From Micromonospora andamanensis (GTDB lineage Bacteria > Actinomycetota > Actinomycetes > Mycobacteriales > Micromonosporaceae), in assembly GCF_016863495.1 (NCBI RefSeq), contig NZ_BOOZ01000024.1, forward strand, positions 62,001-126,000: 64,000 bases of DNA, read 5' to 3'. A program made the position numbers and the translations under genes. The notes beneath the pieces were generated by a model, which worked only from the letters and a program-made list of their open reading frames with translations, searched no databases and had not been told where the DNA came from. Of the stretch, positions 39,116-47,091 are shown piece by piece. Each line of letters starts with the position of its first letter. The stretch's first letter is position 1.

Positions 39116-40750
39116 TCAGTTCTGCTTCAGCGAAATCGCACCGTAGTCGGCGTCCGAGACGGCGTTCCAGACGAACTGGTCGACGTTCTCGCTGTAGACC
39201 GCGCCAACCTTGTTCCACCACATCGGGATGACCGGCAGGTCCTCGCCGAGGAGGTCCTCCGCCTTCTGGTAGGACGGGATGGCGGCCTGGATCGAGTCGG
39301 CCGAGTCACCCTCCTTCATCAGAGCGTCGAAAGCCTCGTTCGTGTAGCCCGAGTTGTTGCTGCCGGCACCGGTGCCGTACAGCGGGTAGAGGAAGGTCTC
39401 CATGAACGGGTAGTCCGGACCCCAGCCGAGGCGGAACCCACCGGTGAACTTCTTCTGGTCAGCGGTCTCGAGGTACTCGGCGAACTGCAGGTTGACCTTG
39501 AGCTCGTAGTCGATGCCCAGGGCCTCCTTGATCTGGTCACCAACCGCCTGCAGCCACAGGTCGTGGCCGGCGCCGGCGTTGGCCCACAGGATCAGCTTCT
39601 CACCGGCCGGCCAGCCGCCAGCCTCGGCGAGCAGCTGCTTGGCCTTCTCGACGTCCTTGGCGCAGTACTTGCAGACGCCCTCACGGGCACCCTCGAAGGT
39701 CGGGGCCACGTAGCCGGTCGCCGGGGTGAACCGACCGTCGAAGACCGCGTCGATGATCGACTGACGGTCGATCGACAGCGACAGCGCCTGGCGGATCCGC
39801 TTGTCCTTGAAGGTGTCCTGGTACAGCGGCATGCCGACGTAGGTGAAGCTGTCACCCGGCGACTCGTACATCCGGTCGCCGTACTGCGCCTTGGCCTCCT
39901 TGTAGCGGGCCGGGGGCAGGGTGTAGAGCACGTCCAGCTCGCCTGCCTGGAAGGCGGCGTAGCCGGCGTCGATGTCGGCGAAGATCCGGTACTCGATGCG
40001 GTCCGGCTTGCCCGCCTCGCCCTTCCAGCTCTCGCTGCGGACCAGGTTGATGGCGACGTTGTGCTGCCAGCTACCGTCGATCTTGTAGGGGCCGTTGCCG
40101 ATCGGCGTCTCGTTGCACTTCGCGATGTCGTCGACGCACGCCTGGGCCATCGGGAAGAAGCCCGGGTAGCCGATCGTGGTCGGGAAACCGGAGAACGGCG
40201 CGTCAAGCTCGACGGTGAAGGTCAGGTCGTCGACCTTCTTGAGACCCGACATGGTCTCGGCGGTCGGCGCCGGAGCCTTCTTCGGGCCCTCGCCGTCCGG
40301 GTCGGCCGGTGCCACGTCCGCCTTACCGGCGATCCGCTTCATGAAGTAGCCGTTGTTCTGGGCGTTCGGCCCATAAGCGGCGTAGTTCCACGACCGGAGG
40401 AACGCGTCGGCGTTGACCGGCTCACCGTTGTCGAAGGTGTAGCCGCTCTTGAGCTTGATCGTCCAGAGCTTCTGGTCGGTCGACTCGACCGACTCGGCCA
40501 GGTCCATCTCGACCGCGGAGGTCTCGGCGTTGTACTTGACCAGACCGCGGTAGAGCTGACGGATCACGTACAACGACGGCTCGTCGTCGCCGCCGGACGG
40601 GGTCAGGAACGCCGGCTCGGCGTTGTAGACCCGCAGCGTGCCGCCGGACTCGCCGGCCGACTCGTTGTCGTTGCCACCGCCACTACAAGCGGTAGCCAAC
40701 ATGGCGGTGGCGGTCGCCGCGACCGCCACCTTCAGGAATTTCCCGCGCAT
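39116..40750 (-). CDS. Peptide ABC transporter substrate-binding lipoprotein (cluster 2)
   Basis: The 544-residue family 5 solute-binding protein has a lipoprotein signal with lipobox LATAC (about residues 18-22) and the family segments LWTIKLKSGYTFDNGEPVNAD and IRQALSLSIDRQSIIDAVFD by motif. It should bind oligopeptides outside the cell. It is only moderately similar to the cluster 1 protein, so the two systems may take different peptides. GAGGAGG lies just before ATG 40750. Confidence 0.93.
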   Translation of the reverse strand: MRGKFLKVAVAATATAMLATACSGGGNDNESAGESGGTLRVYNAEPAFLTPSGGDDEPSLYVIRQLYRGLVKYNAETSAVEMDLAESVESTDQKLWTIKLKSGYTFDNGEPVNADAFLRSWNYAAYGPNAQNNGYFMKRIAGKADVAPADPDGEGPKKAPAPTAETMSGLKKVDDLTFTVELDAPFSGFPTTIGYPGFFPMAQACVDDIAKCNETPIGNGPYKIDGSWQHNVAINLVRSESWKGEAGKPDRIEYRIFADIDAGYAAFQAGELDVLYTLPPARYKEAKAQYGDRMYESPGDSFTYVGMPLYQDTFKDKRIRQALSLSIDRQSIIDAVFDGRFTPATGYVAPTFEGAREGVCKYCAKDVEKAKQLLAEAGGWPAGEKLILWANAGAGHDLWLQAVGDQIKEALGIDYELKVNLQFAEYLETADQKKFTGGFRLGWGPDYPFMETFLYPLYGTGAGSNNSGYTNEAFDALMKEGDSADSIQAAIPSYQKAEDLLGEDLPVIPMWWNKVGAVYSENVDQFVWNAVSDADYGAISLKQN

Positions 40751-41169
40751 GGGAGTGCCTCCTCAGGGCGCTCGGCTCACGAGGGGGTTGTGAGGTGCCT
40801 GCAACTGTGACACTCGATGCGCCCAGGCGGGAAGGCGTGTTATCAAGCCGATACCCGCCCGGGACGGGGCCGACATCGACCCGGAGGCGCCTCTTCGGCG
40901 CGCCGGAGGCATGGTATGAGCTGCTGGTCAACCAGATTTCCGCGCTCAACCGACCACCGCGTGACGGAGGGGCGACGGCTCCGCGAACCTCCGGAGTATT
41001 GACGTGAACCCCACCACTTCTTGGCAATGCTACCCGAAAGTATGAGTCTGATTCCAGACCAGCGGCCGATCGTCGCGGCCGAGGAAAGGACCCTTCTGCC
41101 GGAGACGGTCCGACCCCGGATCCTCAGGGTGGGATCCGGGGTCGGACAGGCAGCGCTACGGCGCGGTGA
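40751..41169 (-). other. Region upstream of peptide transporter cluster 2
   Basis: This 419-base region should hold the cluster 2 promoter, but no convincing hexamer pair was found. It also contains the terminator at 41108-41147 for the convergent-reading thioester protein gene upstream on the same strand. Short open frames at 40795-41027 look like chance frames. Confidence 0.5.
41108..41147 (-). terminator. Hairpin terminator after thioester protein gene
   Basis: GTCCGACCCCGGATCC (41108-41123) pairs perfectly over 16 bp with GGATCCGGGGTCGGAC (41132-41147), 23 nt past the stop. Confidence 0.75.
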
Positions 41170-42372
41170 TCAGGCCGTGAAGTGGACCCTGCGACGACGC
41201 AGCACCAGTACGGTGACCGCGCCCGCGATCAGCAGCACCAGCCCGGCGGCGATCGCGGTGATGATCGGCGCGCCGGTCAGCGGCAGACCACCGTCATTCG
41301 AGGCCGGCGAGGTGGACGGGGCGGGGCTCGACGGCGACTCCTCGGGAGTGCTCGGCGACGGCTCCGGCGACGGGGAGTCCGTCGGGGTGGACGGGGTCGG
41401 CTCCGGCGTCGTCGGCTCGGGCTGAGGGCTGCTCGGCTGCGGCGATGGCGCCTCGGTGAAGGTGGCAGCCGCCGTGGCGGTCACCGTGGCACCGGTGCTG
41501 CCGCCCAGGATCAGCTTCTGCGCCGCCTTGCGCCCGGTGTAGAGGAACACCCGGCCGTAGGAGACCGAGTCGGCCGCGGACGCGGTCACGCTGACCTCGC
41601 CGGCACCCTCGGCGGTCAGCCAGAACTGACCCCCGTTGCTCGCGGTCGCCACCGGCGCACCTTCGGCGTCGACAGCGGTCCCGCCGGTGACCACAAGCGT
41701 GATCTCCCCTGCCGGTCCCTTCACGGTGAAGGGACCGGCCTTCTCGCCGACCGTCGCGGTGGCCGTGGTCGGGTCGATGCTCAGCTCGGCCTTCGGCTCG
41801 GGCTGGTCGGTGGCGTTCCCGACCAGGTAGTCGTGGACCTTCTTGATCACGTCGTACTTCGGCTTGCTGATCAGGCCACGTCCGGCGGCCCAGTCACCGA
41901 GCACGATGCCGTCGCTGAAGTGCCACACGGCGGTCTGCGTGCCGAAGTAGAGCAGGTTGAGGCTCTCCTGCTCGTTCGTGCCGGCGGGCACGACGGCACC
42001 GGCGGCGGACAGCAACGCGGCCGGGTCGGCGTTGGGGTGACCGTGGGTGAGCACCCACTGCACCTTCGCGAGGTTCTTCACCTGGGACTCGTCCCAGGTG
42101 CCCTCCTGGTAGGTGCCGTCGATGGCGACGTTCGTGTGGTAGTCGATGCAGAAGGCCGGTACGCGCTTACCGTCGATCTCGATGGCCAGCGCGGAAGTCC
42201 GCTTGACCTTCCCGTCGAGCAGCAGCTTGACGCTGGTGCCAGGTACCGCCTTCGCCACGCCGGTGGCCGGGTCTTCGGCAGCGGCCGGGGCGGCGGCGGC
42301 GAGTGCCAGCGCGCCGCCGGTGACGGCTGCGAGCGCGATCCGCGCCCAACGCCGTCCTCGTTGGTTGATCAT
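41170..42372 (-). CDS. Sortase-anchored surface protein with thioester (TQXA) domain
   Basis: The 400-residue protein has a Sec signal (about 1-32, ending AAPAAAEDP), a thioester domain with C75 (PAFCIDYHT) and Q146 in TQTAVW, a beta-sandwich region, a Pro/Ser/Glu/Thr-rich wall spanner (about 310-355), the sorting motif LPLTG (363-367), a membrane helix and RRRR. The Cys and Gln are expected to form an internal thioester that can bind covalently to surfaces or partner proteins. The Streptomyces and pilus relatives act as adhesins. A strong promoter lies at 42481-42510. Confidence 0.88.
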   Translation of the reverse strand: MINQRGRRWARIALAAVTGGALALAAAAPAAAEDPATGVAKAVPGTSVKLLLDGKVKRTSALAIEIDGKRVPAFCIDYHTNVAIDGTYQEGTWDESQVKNLAKVQWVLTHGHPNADPAALLSAAGAVVPAGTNEQESLNLLYFGTQTAVWHFSDGIVLGDWAAGRGLISKPKYDVIKKVHDYLVGNATDQPEPKAELSIDPTTATATVGEKAGPFTVKGPAGEITLVVTGGTAVDAEGAPVATASNGGQFWLTAEGAGEVSVTASAADSVSYGRVFLYTGRKAAQKLILGGSTGATVTATAAATFTEAPSPQPSSPQPEPTTPEPTPSTPTDSPSPEPSPSTPEESPSSPAPSTSPASNDGGLPLTGAPIITAIAAGLVLLIAGAVTVLVLRRRRVHFTA

Positions 42373-42480
42373 GAGTTTCGTGCACCTCTCGGGCAGGGAG
42401 TGACCCGCGTACGCGCGGGCGGCCGGAGTACGCCGTTCCCGCGGGATGAGCGGCATCCGCACGCAGGGAAGGCGAGGGGC

Positions 42481-42510
42481 ATTATCAACCGCGCCTTGAT
42501 CACATGTCAC
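42481..42510 (-). promoter_or_regulatory. Candidate strong promoter of thioester protein gene
   Basis: Read on the minus strand, GTGACA (42510-42505) and GATAAT (42486-42481) are 18 bp apart, each five of six bases to the consensus. The start site would lie about 100 nt before ATG 42372. Confidence 0.55.
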
Positions 42511-42550
42511 GCCCTGGGGCCAGATTGGCCACTTATGCCGGAAAGATCGG

Positions 42551-43240
42551 TTATACCAGGCGCCGGTCCGCCGCCCAGCGGGACAACTCGTACCTGTTGG
42601 ACATCTGGAGCTTGCGCAGCACGTTCGAGACGTGGGTCTCGACCGTCTTGATCGAGATGTACAGCTCCCGGGCGATCTCCTTGTACGCGTACCCCCGGGC
42701 GAGCAGCCGCAGCACCTCGCGTTCCCGGTTGGTCAGCTGGTCCAGCTCCGGATCGGCGACCGGAGCGTCCGGACGCGCGGCGAAGGCGTCCAGCACGAAG
42801 CCGGCCAGGCGCGGGCTGAACACCGCGTCGCCGTCGGCCACCCGCCGGATCGCCGCGGCCAGCTCGTCCGGCGAGATGGTCTTTGTGACATAGCCTCGGG
42901 CACCGGCCCGGATCAGCCCGATCACGTCCTCGGCCGCGTCGGAGACGCTGAGCGCCAGGAATCGCACCTGGGGATGGCTGCGCCGCATCGCCTCCAGCAC
43001 GGCGCGGCCACCGCCGTCGGGCATGTGCACGTCGAGCAGGACCACGTCCGGAGCGGTGGCCGCGATCCGGCTGACCGCCTCGGTCACCGTGCTCGCCTCA
43101 CCCACCACCTCGACGTGCGCGCCGAGTTCGGCGCGTACCCCAGCTCGGAACATGGCGTGATCGTCGACCAGGAACACCCGCAGCCGCCCGGGCCCGGTGC
43201 CTTCCGGTTCGACGGGTGGCGTCGACTGCTCGGCCATCAT
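42551..43240 (-). CDS. NarL/LuxR-type response regulator
   Basis: The 229-residue regulator has a receiver domain (about 20-135) with DD27-28, the phospho-acceptor D70 in VVLLDVHMPDGGG and K in YVTKTIS, and a LuxR helix-turn-helix (about 163-225, LTNREREVLRLLARGYAYKE). The start overlaps the histidine kinase stop in ATGA (43237-43240), so the pair is translated together. Likely targets are the neighbouring PspC gene and envelope genes, which is an inference from position. Confidence 0.93.
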   Translation of the reverse strand: MMAEQSTPPVEPEGTGPGRLRVFLVDDHAMFRAGVRAELGAHVEVVGEASTVTEAVSRIAATAPDVVLLDVHMPDGGGRAVLEAMRRSHPQVRFLALSVSDAAEDVIGLIRAGARGYVTKTISPDELAAAIRRVADGDAVFSPRLAGFVLDAFAARPDAPVADPELDQLTNREREVLRLLARGYAYKEIARELYISIKTVETHVSNVLRKLQMSNRYELSRWAADRRLV

Positions 43241-44595
43241 CTGTCCCTCTCCGCCGTGGCCGAATCCCGGGAGATCGGCAGGATCAACCGGACCTCGGTC
43301 CCCTCTCCAGGCCGGGAGCGGATCTCCGCCCGGCCACCGTGCCGCTTCATCCGCCCGACGATCGAGCCTCGGACACCGTGCCGATGGTCCTCCACCGTAT
43401 CCGGGTCGAACCCGACACCCCGATCCCGTACGAAGACACTTACCTGTTCGGGCTCGACCTCCGCGTAGAGCGAGACGGTCTGCACGCCGGCGTGCCGCGC
43501 TGCGTTCACGAGCGCCTCGCGGGCGGCGGCCACGATCGCGCCGACCCGCTCGTCGGTTTCCCGGTCGCCCACCACGACCGCCTCCACGGTGATCGCGAAG
43601 GTGTCCTCCACCTCGGCAGCGGCCTGCTCCAGCGCGGCGGCGAGGCGCTCCGTGGGTGACGCGGTGGACTTGTACAGCCAGTTGCGCAGCGAGCGCTCCT
43701 GCCCCCGGGCGAGCCGCTGCACCGTCTTCACGTCACTGGCATTGCGCTGGATCAACGCGAGGGTGTGCAACACCTGGTCGTGCACCATGGCCGCCAGCTC
43801 GGCCCGCTCCTGCTCGCGGATGCGACCCTCACGCTCCGAGCGCAGTTGGTTCCAGGTACGCCAGAGCACCGGCGCGGCAACCACCCCGACACCGGCCAGG
43901 CCGACCAACGCGAAGATCACTCCGTTGATCACCGCGTCGAGGTTCTGCGCCGGGGAGTAGACCGCGGCCACCCCGATGATGCCGACCGCGACCAGCACCC
44001 CACCGCCGACGAAGCGGAGCACGAACGCCCGCCTGTCGCTCTCCTCTATCACCGCGCCGAGCCAGGGCACGGGCATCGACTCGCCCCACTGCCGCCGCCG
44101 CTCGGGCGCGGACTGGTGCCAGATCACCCCGGCGCCGACCGCGATGATGGCGACCAACCAGCCCGCGGTGCCGGCCGCGCCCACCGAGTCGAAGACCATC
44201 ACCTGGATCAGCAGCACACCGAGCCCGATGGCCACGAACGGCAGTAGCTGGCCGACGTCGCGACGCGGCGGTACCGCGGTGTCACCTGGCCGCAGCGGCA
44301 CGACAGCCCAGAAGGCCGCGTAGAGCAGCAGGCCCAGGCCACTCAGCCCGAGCAGCACCATGAAGGCGATCCGGACCCGGACCACCGGAACGCCGAGGTG
44401 CTCGGCGATGCCGGCGGCCACCCCGGCGCCCATCCGGTGCTCCGGGGCTCGATAGAGGCGGGGTGGTTGACTGCTGCTGCTGATCGCGAGCTCCCTGGTC
44501 AGGACCGGTCGGGCCGGCTGAGAGGCGAGATTTCCGGCGCTGGTCCGATCGTCACACGCGGCGCGGCCACCCGACCACGGGGACGCCCCCGACAT
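43237..44595 (-). CDS. PspC-domain histidine kinase
   Basis: The 452-residue kinase joins an N-terminal PspC domain (about 44-105, RLYRAPEHRMGAGVAAGIAEHLG) to several membrane helices and a HisKA_3-type kinase. H272 (MVHDQVLHTLALIQRN) is the likely phospho-acceptor, and the ATPase has NAARHAG and DRGVGFDPD. It should sense envelope or membrane stress and phosphorylate the regulator next to it. ATG 44595 is used, but the first 35 residues look weakly conserved, so the true start may be further in. It is divergent from another PspC protein. Confidence 0.88.
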   Translation of the reverse strand: MSGASPWSGGRAACDDRTSAGNLASQPARPVLTRELAISSSSQPPRLYRAPEHRMGAGVAAGIAEHLGVPVVRVRIAFMVLLGLSGLGLLLYAAFWAVVPLRPGDTAVPPRRDVGQLLPFVAIGLGVLLIQVMVFDSVGAAGTAGWLVAIIAVGAGVIWHQSAPERRRQWGESMPVPWLGAVIEESDRRAFVLRFVGGGVLVAVGIIGVAAVYSPAQNLDAVINGVIFALVGLAGVGVVAAPVLWRTWNQLRSEREGRIREQERAELAAMVHDQVLHTLALIQRNASDVKTVQRLARGQERSLRNWLYKSTASPTERLAAALEQAAAEVEDTFAITVEAVVVGDRETDERVGAIVAAAREALVNAARHAGVQTVSLYAEVEPEQVSVFVRDRGVGFDPDTVEDHRHGVRGSIVGRMKRHGGRAEIRSRPGEGTEVRLILPISRDSATAERDR

Positions 44596-44675
44596 TCGAG
44601 CGGCCCGGATCTCAGGGTGGGGTCAGGGTCGCTGCCGGAGGACGCTGGGGCGTCGGGCGCAGCAGGATCGAGGGC

Positions 44676-46475
44676 ATGACCGACGACGCTGCCCAGCCGT
44701 ACCGGCCGGGGCCGACCGAACCGGAGCCGACGCCTCCGGCGGCCACCCGGCCGGCCGTACCCGAATCGCCAGGTGCCGAGGCGGACGACCTGGCCGCGCC
44801 GGAGGGTGGGCGGACGCCCACCGGCGGCGCGGCGTGGGACGACACGCCTCCACCCGTCGCCGCCGCGGCACCGCCCGCCGGCGAGCGGGCATGGGACGGC
44901 ACCACCGCACCACCATCCGCCGGGCCGGGGGGGCCGGGCGGGCCGGGTGGAACGGGTTGGCCGGGCGGGTACGGCGGAGCCGGCGGGCCGGACCAGCACG
45001 GTGGAACGGGCGGGCCGGGGTGGCCGGGCGGGCCGCCGCCGGGGGGCGGCCCAGGCGGCCCCTTCGGCGGTGCCGGCTTCACCTCCCGGTACGGGCTGGT
45101 CCGGCCCAGGGAGGGCCGTTACCTGGCCGGCGTCTGTGCTGCCGTCGGCCGGGCCACCAACACCGACCCCGTCCTCTGGCGGGTGCTGCTGGCGGTCCTG
45201 GGCTTCTTCGGCGGCGTCGGAATCCTGGTCTACGTCGCCGCCTGGTTGATCATTCCGGGCGAGGGTGACAGCGCCTCGCCTGTCGAGTCCATGCTGGGCC
45301 GGGGACGTTCCAGCATGTCCCCGGTCACCGTGATCATCCTCAGCGTCGTGGTCGCGGTGGGCTTCGGGTTCGTCGTCACCGACGCCTTCCGCGCGGTACT
45401 GCTCGGCGCGGCCATCCTGGTCGGCGGCGCGCTGATGCTCAACCGTCAGCAGCGCGAGTCCCGTCCCGAGTCGACGGGGACCGGGCCGGGCGTGGGTGTC
45501 CCCGCGAGCCCACCCCCGCCACCGGGTCCGGTGCCACCCGTCAGTTACCCCGGGCCGGCCGCCTACCCGGCGGCGTATCCGGAGTTCGGCCGGACCGCGA
45601 CCGTCGCACCGCCCGCGTTCCCACCACCCGGTCCGACCTCCGGCGTCCCCTCGGCACCACCCGTGCCGTCGGCGCCGGGCGGGGCTGAGGAGCCGACAAC
45701 GCAGCTGCCGCCGGCACCGTCCTGGCCGACGAGCGCCGCGGCGACGGGCCCGCCGATCACCTCACCGACCTACCGTCCCCCGTTCGCCCCGCACGGCCCC
45801 TATGCCGGGCCGCCGAAGGTTGCGCCGCCACCACCGCCCAGGTCGAAGCCACCCCGCAAGCCCCGGGAACGTTCGGCCCTGGGTGCGGTGACCTTCTCAC
45901 TGATCTTCGTCGCGCTGGGACTGGTGGGTGTTCTCGACCTGCTTGACGTCTTCGGGATCGGCGCGTCGGCCTACTTCGCCGCGGCACTCGCGGTGATCGG
46001 TCTCGGCCTGCTGGTGGGCACCTGGTTCGGGCGGGCCCGCTGGCTGATCGCGCTCGGTCTGGTCACCGCCGCCGCCCTGGCCGTGGTCACAGTCGTCGAG
46101 TCCTACGACCGGGTACGCGGAGTCGACGGCGCGGTCACCTGGGCGCCGGCCAGTCACCGTGAGCTCGCCGTCCGGTACGAGCAGAGTTTCGGTGACGCGG
46201 TGCTCGACCTGCGGGCTATCGACTTCAGCCAGCAGGACACGGAGGTCACAGTCGCCATCAACTTCGGCGAAGCCACAGTGGTGCTGCCGCCGAACGTGGA
46301 CGTCACGGCGGTGGCACAGGTGACCGCCGGTGACGCGAACGTCCTCGGCCAGCGGACGCAGGGCATGGACAACCGACTCGCGGACATCGTCGACCTCGGC
46401 CCGGACGGCGTCGGCGGCGGAAAGCTGCGCCTGAACCTGCACGTCAACGCCGGACAGATGGAGGTGACCAGGTGA
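44676..46475 (+). CDS. PspC protein with LiaF-like C-terminus
   Basis: The 599-residue membrane protein has a long Pro/Gly-rich tail (1-135), a PspC domain (about 138-200, YGLVRPREGRYLAGVCAAVG) with one helix, further helices, a second Pro-rich linker (about 265-400), more helices and a C-terminal beta-rich domain (about 500-599) with INFGEATVVLPPNVDVTA, like LiaF/DUF2154 domains. In Firmicutes LiaF restrains a kinase that senses cell-envelope damage. Its position opposite a PspC-kinase suggests an analogous sensor unit, which is an inference. The next gene overlaps its stop (GTGA). Confidence 0.85.
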   Translation: MTDDAAQPYRPGPTEPEPTPPAATRPAVPESPGAEADDLAAPEGGRTPTGGAAWDDTPPPVAAAAPPAGERAWDGTTAPPSAGPGGPGGPGGTGWPGGYGGAGGPDQHGGTGGPGWPGGPPPGGGPGGPFGGAGFTSRYGLVRPREGRYLAGVCAAVGRATNTDPVLWRVLLAVLGFFGGVGILVYVAAWLIIPGEGDSASPVESMLGRGRSSMSPVTVIILSVVVAVGFGFVVTDAFRAVLLGAAILVGGALMLNRQQRESRPESTGTGPGVGVPASPPPPPGPVPPVSYPGPAAYPAAYPEFGRTATVAPPAFPPPGPTSGVPSAPPVPSAPGGAEEPTTQLPPAPSWPTSAAATGPPITSPTYRPPFAPHGPYAGPPKVAPPPPPRSKPPRKPRERSALGAVTFSLIFVALGLVGVLDLLDVFGIGASAYFAAALAVIGLGLLVGTWFGRARWLIALGLVTAAALAVVTVVESYDRVRGVDGAVTWAPASHRELAVRYEQSFGDAVLDLRAIDFSQQDTEVTVAINFGEATVVLPPNVDVTAVAQVTAGDANVLGQRTQGMDNRLADIVDLGPDGVGGGKLRLNLHVNAGQMEVTR

Positions 46476-46909
46476 GGGCCCACCGTACCGACCTGGTGTC
46501 GTTCGCCTTCGGGCTGCTCTTCCTCGCACTCTCCGCCTGGTGGCTGCTCGCCCAGGTGCTCGGTCTCGTGCTGCCGCCTGTCGGCTGGTTCCTGGCCGGT
46601 GGCCTGATCCTGGTCGGCGGGCTCGGCCTGGTCGGTGCGCTGCGCTCCGGCCGGGTCAACGGACGGCCGGCACCGGCCGACTCCCCTCACGGCACCGGCC
46701 GGGACACCTCGGCGGCGGGTGATGACGCCTCGGCACCGGATGCCGGGGACACCGCCGTCGACCCGCTTGCCGACCCGGCGGAACCCGAAACCCCGACCCC
46801 GGCCCGCCCGGAGGCACCAGCAACAGGCGAGTCGCCGGAGGACCGTACGCTCGATCTGTTCGGCGGGGACGACGCGCCGCCGCCCGGACGGTCGGGGCGC
46901 GACGCCTGA
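46472..46909 (+). CDS. Small two-helix membrane protein
   Basis: The 145-residue protein has two membrane helices (LVSFAFGLLFLALSAWWLL and PPVGWFLAGGLILVGGLGLV) and an acidic, Pro/Ala-rich cytoplasmic tail (about 68-145). No family was recognised. Its GTG start overlaps the PspC/LiaF-like gene by 4 nt, so it is probably a partner in the same sensor unit. Confidence 0.7.
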   Translation: MRAHRTDLVSFAFGLLFLALSAWWLLAQVLGLVLPPVGWFLAGGLILVGGLGLVGALRSGRVNGRPAPADSPHGTGRDTSAAGDDASAPDAGDTAVDPLADPAEPETPTPARPEAPATGESPEDRTLDLFGGDDAPPPGRSGRDA

Positions 46910-47091
46910 CCGTGCGGTAGCTGTCGCTCGCCGCCTATGCTGGCCGGTGTGCTCCCGCCAGCGCCGGCCGGCCCGCGCCGCAGGGCACCCCGCGCGGGTC
47001 GCCGGCTCGCGCGGGCCGTCCGTGGTCGGGCCGTCCGCGCCGGCGGTGACCCTCGCGTCAGTCGCCTCTACCCGTCAGGAGCCCGTTCGAG

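Noticed and set aside
40795..41027. Small plus- and minus-strand frames upstream of cluster 2
   Set aside because: They have no ribosome binding site, no recognisable motif and overlap each other; probably chance frames.
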